From positions 731,501 through 795,500 of the forward strand of contig VCAZ01000048.1 of the NCBI GenBank assembly GCA_005784505.1: 64,000 bases of DNA, in the 5' to 3' direction. This stretch comes from Bagarius yarrelli (taxonomy: Eukaryota > Chordata > Actinopteri > Siluriformes > Sisoridae). A program made the position numbers and the translations under genes. Below the pieces are notes generated by a model. That model ran no database searches. It was not told the DNA's origin and saw only the letters and a list, made by a program, of their open reading frames with translations. This document shows, in pieces, positions 57,501 to 64,000 of this stretch (within the stretch, counting starts at the first letter, position 1; each line of letters begins with the position of its first letter).

Positions 57501-60500
57501 AAAGGAGAAAGATGATGGTACCTTAAACTCCAGACATCCTTCTACACTAAAAAACTGATGAAAGCTTACAAAGCATGGAGGCCTACACGTTTTTGTTAGT
57601 GGATGGGTAAATGACCTCTGCACAGAAGAGCCCAACAGTTATTTTTTGGCACATATGAATAGCATTTCTATTTTGTCTTTCTATTTTGTAGTTTAGGTTT
57701 TGGCCTGCTGAGCAAAAGAGTTTAGGTTCAATTCCCAGTACAAGCAAGTTACCACTTCTAGGCCCCTGAACAAGGCCCTTAAATCCCCCAAATAAATGCC
57801 ATAAATGTAACAAACGTTAGTGTTAAGGCTGTTTATCTTGACCTATTTACACTTTTTACCTAAACACCACTAAATCTGGTGATCCACTGGATTATCACAA
57901 AACAAGACGGCAAATTTTTTTGCAGCTCATTGTAATTGCATATCAGGGTAAATTATTTACACTCGCCTGTATTTTATACAACTTTTGAGTGTAGTTTGGT
58001 GTTGCTTGTAGTGTCAGTGTGTGTAGCTGCACTTTAACTTTACAAAGTATGGAAAGCTAATTTTATATAAACATAAACATGTAAGTTACCTTTGACAAAG
58101 TGGTCCCTGCACACACAAATATTACCTGCCTCTGCTTCTCCCAACAGATGCAGGTTTTCAGGGTTTTTTCCCCTACATTTTCTGTCAATTTCTTGAAAAT
58201 TTCCCCCTTATAAGCAACAACTTTTGGTACACAATAAAAGCTCTTCCTTTTTTTTTTTGACTCGATTTGACCAACTTGTGCATCGGTAAACGACACAAAA
58301 CATGGGCATGCTGAGTTTTTTGCTTAGGTTTCCTATATAGAAAAATCACTTCTGGCTCTCCAGCTGCATTTCGGGACACAGTAATGACATCATGTGCATA
58401 GTATGTAACAAATGTAGCCAACTTACCGCTTTATCGCCATCCATGTCAGAAGAGTAACTGCTCAAATCATCCATGTTGCACTCAGGGTCAGAGTCAGCTG
58501 TGGCAATAGGTACGGAGACAGACAGGGTAGGATCGTAGATAAAATTCTCAGAGCCAGTGTCTGTACCTGATGCCTCTTTCTCACAACCTGGATCTTTAAT
58601 CAGTTCCACTGTGGTATAAGTAGACATATCAGCCTTCTTCTTGCCATTTTTCAGGCTATTTTCCTTCTTTGTCTTATTTTCTTTCCTTTTAAAGCATTTG
58701 CTGTGAAAAAAGGTGTGTATCTGGGCTTTAATGAATGCGACACCTCTGTGGATACGTCCCATAGCAATCTGCAAGTTGTTCATTTCGCCGTCATCGTTTG
58801 TGGCTGCAAGGTTATCCGCACTAAAAGAGCTGAGCAGCAAGGCCAGGAAGAGGTTTAAAACCTAAACAAGAGTGTGGATAAGGTGTCATTACAGATGTTT
58901 TAACGCAGACATTTTGTTTTCTGATTGGGTAACATATTGTAAGGAGTTCTTGTAATAAAACAAGTAATGTTGCTGGATTATAGACAATGGCTTTTGCTTA
59001 TAGACATATAAAATTAGCTGGATATAAAAGTAAATATATGCCTACCACAAGGTTTCCAATCACCATAACCATGAGGAAGACAGTTAGGCATTTGCCCTGA
59101 CTCTTATCCACCCTCATGCAGTCCCACATAGTCTCGATCCACTCACCACACAACACACGAAACACTATCAGAAAGGAGTGAAAAAAATCGCTCATGTGCC
59201 AGCGAGGAAGATTGCAATTTACGGTGGTGTTACAGTAGAAGCTTGTGTAACTCTTCTCAAACAACTGCATGCCGACTACAGCAAAGATGAAGACAATGAT
59301 GGCCAGGACGAGCGTTAGGTTGCCGAGGGCGCCCACCGAGTTGTGAATGATTTTGATTAGCATATTCAAAGTGGGCCAGGATTTAGCCAGCTTAAAGACC
59401 CTAAGCTAGGATAGAAAAAATAACAGGTTACAAAAAAATAACTTGAAGTTAAAATGATTACTGAAAATTTCTAATTTTCATATAAATAATCGTTAATTTC
59501 TTACTAATCGAAATGATCGAAGAACAGACATTCCAGGTACATTTTCCAGTCCAAGCTCTACAATACTCAGGGTTACAATGACACTATCAAAGATGTTCCA
59601 GCTTTCTTGGAAGTATCTATAAGGATCCATGGCTATGATCTTTAAGATCATCTCAGCTGTAAAAATCCCTGTAAAAACCTAGACAAAACAGTGTAAAATA
59701 CAGTAATACGTAATTATATCCAATTCCTAGTTGGGAAAAAATCACTAAAGTAGGATTGCCTGAATCATAAGCAGATATGACAAATAATACTTTTTCGAAA
59801 TATGACTTTTGGCTTGCTAGCTAGTTACCTGAAATTTAGAAAGTAAGTAATTTCTGTTATATTCAGGCTATATTTGGATTTATTCTGTCCAAATTTTGGA
59901 TTATGAAACAGTTGTAAAAAGCAGCATAGTACTCGCAAATGCTATTATACCAAGATGCAGCTGTGATTACAATCTTAGAAAAAAGAAAGTGCAAAATCCT
60001 TAAATTCTGTGTTTTAATAACTAAATATCAATTATATTAATTATACTTTAGCTATTTACACATGCAAATTATCCTCAACAGTTTCATTTAGTAGCATTTT
60101 ACCTCAAATAACCTATTAAGAAATACGTATAATAATCTTTTCTTCTAATACAATCATTAAGAGAGTTATTATCAAGCCTTTAAAAGGAAAAATAACAGAA
60201 TAGTTCATCATAAAAAATTTACTCAATAAATTTGAAACATTTGGAAGTTTGGGTTCTGAGCAGTCAGGTGGGTCTACATAATGTCAGGAAGAATGGATTA
60301 TTAGCTATGACCCCAAAGGAGCGATTGCTGGTGTTCATCAACTTTAAAATAGTTTTTAAGTTCACCTTAAGGTACCTACAGCATGCTATATAGTAAATAT
60401 ATATAGTATATAGAGTATAGCTATATAGTAGTATGTAAAATGTGACTTTAAAAAATGTTCTTACATAGTTGCCCACTGTAAGTGTTGACACGAAATAATC

Positions 60501-62836
60501 AGCCTTCTTATGATGTTCCATGGCCATAAATATGGTATTGACTACAATGCAGATGGTAATAAACAGATCCACAAATGGGTCCATAACAAACAAGTTAACC
60601 AGTTTCTTTAATTTCACCCATGGTGGAAAGCAATCCCAGACTAGAAATGCTTTCGCGAATTTATACCAGCATGGGTGGAACTTCCGCCTCGAACCCTCTA
60701 GCTCTGCAATATATAAAAAAAGAATCATATATATATATATACATATCTTGTTTACATGAATACATGAATATTGTAAGGCTAAGCTACATTTCTCTATATT
60801 AAAATGGTATTAGTATATTCGTCTTATAAATCTATTCATATTTAAACTTAAACTGTGAAGTTAATAGTTGAACTGAGCAATTGTACAAATTTTATTCTTT
60901 CCAATGTAGCAGTGTCTATAAATTGTAACCCTTAGATGTCATTATTAATAAATCTATTTGTCTTGAATTTATTTTGTAAACCTGAGTTATTATTTTGCTT
61001 TAAGACTTCTAGCTACTAAAATATATTTATCTTATAATTGTTCCAAAGTACTTACCTTCCATTGTGTTGGTAATATTACTAGCTACACTCAGAGCCCTCT
61101 GTCTGGTCGTGTGCTCAGTCGAAAAACCTGGTGAGAGTTGTTCGGCTTCATATATTCTCCTGTTTTCCTCTCTTCTCCTCTGAAGAATAAAGTTTTACAA
61201 AACGTAGTATGACATTTTGAACACTGCACATGTGGAAAATATGCTACATGGTAAAATAAGAGAACATATTTCCATGGCATTTGACATATCCAGTTGACAT
61301 ATTCTGTCTCCCCTGCTATGTAACAGAGTATGTTCTAAATATACAATACAGTACACTACACTGTGTTTACTCTAGTCCAGGGGTGTCCAAACTCGGTCCT
61401 GGAAGGCCGGTGTCCTGCAGCGTTTAGCTCCAACTTGCCTCAACACACATACCTGTAAGTTTAAAACATACATAGCAAGATCTTAATTAGTTGGTTCAGA
61501 TGTGTTTGATTAAGGTTGGAGCTAAACTCTGCAGGACAGCTGCCATCCAGGACTGAGTTTGGACATCCCTGCTATAGTCCATATTGCTTCAACTGAGTGC
61601 ATAGTTGAAGCGTCACATGCGAGGACATGCAATTTTCCTTACGCCATCCTCTGTCATGGCTTTATTTACAGTCACCTCAGGAAACTGCAGAACATCTGGT
61701 GAGCTGGGCAGTGAGTTTCCAGTCACATATGACACTGTGCCATTGCAATCCACTGTGCTCCGCACTTTTCCATTTGGGGACAGGTAAACACGCGGGGTCA
61801 AGCTTGTCCTGCTGCCAGCACTGTAATGACGCTCAGAGCAATGTGGCAAAAACAAGGAGCCACGACGACTGCCTGTGTCCTCAAATGCACTGTGCTCATC
61901 ATCCGCAAATCCATTTTCTGATCCCAGTCGGCCACGAAAGGTAAAGATGCTAGTTCTACTGTTGCGGCGTGGAAGGAAGACTGAGCCCTGAAGACTTACA
62001 AGTGACTGCAGAAAAAAACAGGCCTGAGGCTCACTTCACATGTAAGCATCACACAAAGTGGCCATGAAAATTGACAGTTAAGGTGGTCATGCAGTGGACA
62101 AAATGGGCATGCTGAACAAAAGATATGGCTAATGATGATGATGATGATGGCGAAAATTATAATAAAGACCAAACAAACAACCGAAATAAAATCATAACTT
62201 GCTGCAAAGGTTCTGGTGAAGTTTATTTTGGTGTCAATAACCAAAAACATGGTGAAATTGAGTTAAAAATAGGCATGGGAAAATCAAAAAGACAACAAGA
62301 AGGAAAGTAAAATACTGCATGGACAACCAGAACGAAGCTGAACTGATCAAGTATGTAAAAAAGAATAGCAAACTTTTGATTATGGCAATTCCAAGACATA
62401 AAGTGTAAAGACATGATAACGACCATAAATTATTGTTGGTAATCTCATAAAACACATCTCCAGAGAAAAATAATATAATAGCCTGATTAGGATCAGATAA
62501 ACGCTGGTAACACAACAACAGAGCATGCAGTAGGGATCAGCAGTACAGCAGCTGAGAACCGTTCCTGACCTGATGAGGAGATTGATATGGCCTATCACAT
62601 GACAGTATGTTTCCATCCAGAGAATATCGGAAGCTGGTTCTTCTAAGGTTGCTCACTGGGTTAGAATTTTGGACCATTTTTTTATCTTCTTTCTCCTCCT
62701 CCTCGTCTTCCTCCTCTTTTTGCTTTCTCTTCTTTCTCCGGTTGCATCGTTCTTTGGCACTTTTGGAACTGAGTTTGGAGGCCAAAGAAGAACTGTCTTC
62801 ACTAAGGTTGCCACTCTCAAATATTGCAACTGCCGC
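44631..62836 (-). CDS. scn1a: Voltage-gated sodium channel alpha subunit, type 1 like (3' 17 exons; 5' part outside window)
   Basis: Pore-forming subunit of neuronal sodium channels. Seventeen exons (entered separately) give 4548 nt, 1515 residues plus stop, in one open frame, covering the I-II linker to the C-terminus. Sizes 239, 174, 155, 174, 123, 54, 138, 105 and 271 nt equal those I recall for human SCN1A coding exons 13, 14, 18, 19, 20, 22, 23, 24 and 25, so I number them 10-26. Three of the four DEKA filter residues are present: E (domain II), K (III) and A (IV). So are the S4 voltage sensors of domains II-IV, the IFM inactivation motif and a C-terminal IQ motif. Synteny with ttc21b and galnt3 points to scn1a; teleosts carry two copies (scn1laa/scn1lab) and I cannot tell which. 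Residues 1 to about 460 lie beyond 64000. Confidence 0.95.
45888..46158 (-). CDS. scn1a: scn1a exon 25: domain IV S1-S3
   Basis: NKLQALLFDIVTNQAFD to FVVVILSIV; 271 nt as in human. Donor GTAAGA; Gly is split. Confidence 0.97.
46362..46466 (-). CDS. scn1a: scn1a exon 24: III-IV linker with IFM inactivation gate
   Basis: 105 nt encoding [20 protein letters not shown] to PIPRPS. IFM is the fast-inactivation particle. The exon is preceded by AC (acceptor of the AT-AC intron). Donor GTAAGA. Confidence 0.97.
46467..47297 (-). other. scn1a: AT-AC intron of the sodium channel gene
   Basis: Gene-strand ends are ATAAGT and CTTCATTAC. The donor looks like the U2-type AT-AC class described for this position in sodium channel genes (not the U12 ATATCC type). 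831 nt, of which 623 are a MITE-like insertion. Confidence 0.9.
46521..47143. mobile_element. Non-autonomous hAT-like element (MITE) within the AT-AC intron
   Basis: Terminal inverted repeats AGGCTACATTCACACTG (46521-46537) and CAGTGTGAAAGTAGCCT (47127-47143) match at 16 of 17 positions, with continued partial similarity inside (CAATTCGGATTTTTT against AAAAAAAACCCGGATTTG). No transposase frame. An 8-bp target duplication is not evident. Confidence 0.75.
47298..47435 (-). CDS. scn1a: scn1a exon 23: domain III S6
   Basis: VDQQPVYEASLFYYIY to DNFNQQKKK; 138 nt. The donor is ATAAGT, not GT, as known for the homologous AT-AC intron of vertebrate sodium channel genes. Confidence 0.96.
47786..47839 (-). 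CDS. scn1a: scn1a exon 22: domain III selectivity filter
   Basis: 54-nt exon encoding ATFKGWMDIMYAAVDNRG; the Lys is the K of the DEKA filter. Donor GTAAGT. Confidence 0.97.
47946..48218 (-). CDS. scn1a: scn1a exon 21: domain III S5 and pore turret
   Basis: VVNALFGAIPSIVNVLLV to GYLALLQV, with glycosylation sequons (NGS, NRT, NIT). 273 nt, about four codons shorter than human. Donor GTAAGT. Confidence 0.95.
48394..48547. repeat. C7-A43 homopolymer and (TA)n tract in scn1a intron 20
   Basis: About 43 A (48401-48443) followed by about 50 TA units with three phase breaks (to 48547). On the gene strand this is TA then a T43 run ending about 180 nt before exon 21. Confidence 0.95.
48548..50615 (-). 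other. scn1a intron 20, remainder
   Basis: About 2 kb of AT-rich sequence with short homopolymers (for example an A run at 50471-50488). No exon, RNA gene or clear transposon recognised. Confidence 0.6.
50616..50738 (-). CDS. scn1a: scn1a exon 20: domain III S4
   Basis: VSLVSLVASALNYSELTA then [20 protein letters not shown], the domain III voltage sensor; 123 nt. Donor GTAAGA. Confidence 0.96.
51109..51282 (-). CDS. scn1a: scn1a exon 19: domain III S2-S3
   Basis: AFEDIHIEKRRTIKTVLE to WCWLDFLIVG; 174 nt. The last residue is Gly where human Nav1.1 has Asp and Nav1.6 has Ala, so this site is variable. Donor GTATGT. Confidence 0.95.
51430..51584 (-). CDS. scn1a: scn1a exon 18: domain III S1
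   Basis: GCVNRFPCCQVDVEKGKW to FMILLSSAAL; 155 nt as in human. Donor GTGAGG. Confidence 0.95.
52578..52707 (-). CDS. scn1a: scn1a exon 17: II-III linker
   Basis: RLSDDLSSSEGSTVDLQP to EDDPEACFTQ. SSSEGSTVD and PEACFT are shared with human. The exon is reached across a 5.7-kb intron. Donor GTGAAA. Confidence 0.93.
52708..58426 (-). other. scn1a: scn1a intron 16 (5.7 kb)
   Basis: The largest intron in the window. It holds a SINE fragment (57690-57812), a duplicated CCAAATCAGA motif around a T17 run (53222-53258), and a repeat-like segment (54360-54800) beginning AAAGCAACACTATGTAGTTT, a phrase I associate with a dispersed fish DNA repeat. No exon supported. Confidence 0.6.
57690..57812 (+). 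repeat. Decayed tRNA SINE fragment
   Basis: B box TAGGTTCAATTCCC and body CCCCTGAACAAGGCCCTTAA, ending in AAATGCCATAAATGTAA. Antisense to scn1a in intron 16. Confidence 0.65.
58427..58861 (-). CDS. scn1a: scn1a exon 16: end of domain II S6 and II-III linker
   Basis: VLNLFLALLLSSFSADNL to DMDGDKA, 145 codons. The first 50 residues are highly conserved; the rest is a charged, Ser-rich linker shorter than the human one. Donor GTAAGT. Confidence 0.95.
59046..59405 (-). CDS. scn1a: scn1a exon 15: domain II S4-S6 and pore
   Basis: LRVFKLAKSWPTLNMLIK, S5, P-loop LCGEWIETMWDC with the selectivity-filter Glu, and S6 to GNLV. 360 nt. Donor GTAGGC. Confidence 0.96.
59505..59678 (-). CDS. scn1a: scn1a exon 14: domain II S2-S4
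   Basis: VFTGIFTAEMILKIIAMD to VPGMSVLRSFRL; starts the S4 voltage sensor (R at every third position). 174 nt. Donor GTAAGA. Confidence 0.95.
60465..60703 (-). CDS. scn1a: scn1a exon 13: domain II S1-S2 start
   Basis: ELEGSRRKFHPCWYKF, then WVKLKKLVNLFVMDPFVD and LFITICIVVNTIFMAMEH, ending TVGNY. 239 nt, the same as human. Donor GTAAGA. Confidence 0.95.
61056..61179 (-). CDS. scn1a: scn1a exon 12: I-II linker
   Basis: RRREENRRIYEAEQLS to RQRALSVASNITNTME. The TRQRALSVAS block aligns with human SQRQRAMSIAS. Donor GTAAGT. Confidence 0.93.
61378..61571. mobile_element. hAT-like MITE, 194 bp, hairpin-forming
   Basis: Begins CAGGGGTGTCCAAACTCGGT and ends ACTGAGTTTGGACATCCCTG. The two halves are near-complete inverted repeats (for example TCCTGCAGCGTTTAGCTCCA against GGAGCTAAACTCTGCAGGA). 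Flanks CTCTAGTC (61370-61377) and CTATAGTC (61572-61579) form an 8-bp target duplication with one mismatch, as expected for hAT. Lies in scn1a intron 11. Confidence 0.88.
61643..62005 (-). CDS. scn1a: scn1a exon 11: I-II linker
   Basis: 121 codons from SLVSLQGSVFLPRRNSRT through FADDEHSAFEDTGSRR, STVDCNGTVSYV to KAMTEDG. Matches human RRNSRTSLFSFRG and DDEHSTFED. Ser/Arg clusters are potential kinase sites. Donor GTAAGG. Confidence 0.94.
62125..62150. repeat. (ATG)n / (ATC)n trinucleotide run
   Basis: About seven GAT units, in scn1a intron 10. Confidence 0.8.
62570..62836 (-). CDS. scn1a: scn1a exon 10: I-II linker
   Basis: Encodes AAVAIFESGNLSEDSSS, ASKLSSKSAKERCNRRKK, then an acidic run, to RPYQSPHQ. 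The KLSSKSAKER and RRKKRKQKE blocks are shared by neuronal Nav channels. Phase 0 at both ends; donor GTCAGG. Confidence 0.92.
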
Positions 62837-64000
62837 CTAGTAGAAATGTACAAAATAGCCCAAAATAGAAATTTCCCATTTTCATTTGGAAACGTTCATG
62901 CTATTATAATATGAAAAAGTACATTGGGTTTTTAAATAAAATTCCATGGTAAATTGTCATAAAACTTGATTAAAATTAATTTTTGGTACTATTTGTCATT
63001 TGTTTAGACTTTTGGGGTTTTTCCTTGAAATACTATCCTATTTTTTTCTGTTTTTCAGTTTGGGCTTTTGTGATTTTTTATAAGTAGCTAAAAATATATA
63101 TATTTAATTAATTTTAAAATACTTTTGTACTGTATTTTACTACATTCTACAGCAGTTATTTGGTGATTATAGAAAATATTCTAATAGAATCACTGACCAG
63201 GCATAAACTCCATTATCAAGAAATGGAGTGAATCTTAAAATGATGGAAAGAGTCACAACTCAGGTGCTGGAGATGCTGTTCACAGAACAACCGTAGCAAA
63301 AAGCTTCACAAAATCCCATCTCAAATATTTGGGAAAAGGTTTGCTCTGGTGAGATAAATGTTACTCATTTCTGCATTGGCACAAAGTACTACATATGACA
63401 GAAACCCAATTTTCCAACTGGGACTGGTCATTGGTTAGAGTTGAGGACAATATTGTTTCCTTTTCAGGAAAAGACTTGAAATCACAGCAAAGATTTAGCT
63501 TTCAACAGTGACCCTATGCATAAAAGCTGCACTAGAGTATTTCAGAACCAGAAACTTGAAAAAACACAGACCTCAATCGAAATGGAAATTGGTGCCAACG
63601 CTTGAAAACCGCTGTTCACCAATGGTCTTCATTCAATCTGACACAGCTTGAGCAATTTTGTCAAAAGGAATTTAAAGAAATGTCAGAATCCAGATGTGCA
63701 AAGGTAATAGAGACATATTCCAGGCGAAGGTGGTTCCACCAAGAACAATTCAAACTTAGGTAGACAAATGTATGCTTATAGGTGACTATACTATAAGTTA
63801 TATAGTGAAGTCACTTTAAATTACAGGTAACATCACAAGTAAAGAAGTGTTATATGCGATAAAAGTGTATGCGAGGCAATGTAGGTCGTAAGATTTGTCT
63901 ATTAGGTACAACAAGCTTAATAATGCAAAAAAGAAGAAAAGAAAAGAAACACATGCATGTAAAATGTTTCAGCAAAAGCTAGAAAAATTGTCAGAATGCA
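62837..64000 (-). other. scn1a: Part of scn1a intron 9 (runs off the window)
   Basis: AT-rich with no exon found: the expected upstream exon (ending in a QQMIEQLKKQQ-like stretch) is not visible on the minus strand, so exon 9 and all 5' exons lie beyond 64000. Confidence 0.6.

Noticed and set aside
58800..58861. Internal ATG of scn1a exon 16 as an alternative start
   Set aside because: The ATG-like start of the open frame is inside conserved S6 sequence and follows a good acceptor.
1..64000. CRISPR arrays, bacterial operons, prophage or retroviral genomes
   Set aside because: No direct-repeat/spacer pattern, no long bacterial-style reading frames, and no gag-pol or LTR pair visible; the sequence is ordinary vertebrate nuclear DNA.

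Overview
The window is vertebrate nuclear DNA, almost certainly from a teleost fish. Coding exons are short and separated by AT-rich introns with GT...AG ends. There are many microsatellites, tRNA-derived SINEs, Tc1-like and hAT-like DNA transposon remnants and a decayed non-LTR retrotransposon. The SINE types resemble ones I remember from catfish and related otophysan fishes, but I cannot fix the species from sequence alone.

Layout. 1-377 (+) is the last coding piece of a gene I assign to csrnp3, followed by its 3' UTR to about 2.4 kb. About 2.4-7.1 kb is intergenic, with a SINE, a CA/TA microsatellite and an unexplained promoter-like motif cluster at 4.64-4.75 kb. 8089-15915 (-) is a complete galnt3 (10 coding exons, 624 residues), with an inferred non-coding first exon and TATA box near 17.6-17.8 kb. 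19017-35980 (-) is a complete ttc21b/IFT139 (29 coding exons, 1319 residues; human about 1316). About 36.1-41.3 kb is intergenic with transposon debris. About 41.3-62.8 kb (-) holds the 3' three quarters of a voltage-gated sodium channel alpha subunit of the scn1a type (17 exons, 1515 residues). Its first nine coding exons lie beyond position 64000.

The order csrnp3(+), galnt3(-), ttc21b(-), scn1a(-) is the order on human 2q24, so this is a conserved synteny block and not an operon. The genes act in unrelated processes: nuclear regulation, Golgi O-glycosylation, ciliary retrograde transport and neuronal excitability. Exon limits were placed by hand from splice dinucleotides, reading phase and family protein sequence. 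All three minus-strand reading frames stay open across every junction.

No wholly new system was found. Most worth a second look are: an apparent TG 3' splice site in ttc21b; an AT-AC intron in the sodium channel gene enlarged by a MITE; a predicted galnt3 uORF whose stop overlaps the main start codon; a roughly 700-nt polypyrimidine tract abutting ttc21b exon 2; a (GT)n array one base after the ttc21b stop codon; a SINE with a perfect 14-bp target duplication in the last ttc21b intron; and two promoter-like motif clusters with no assigned gene.
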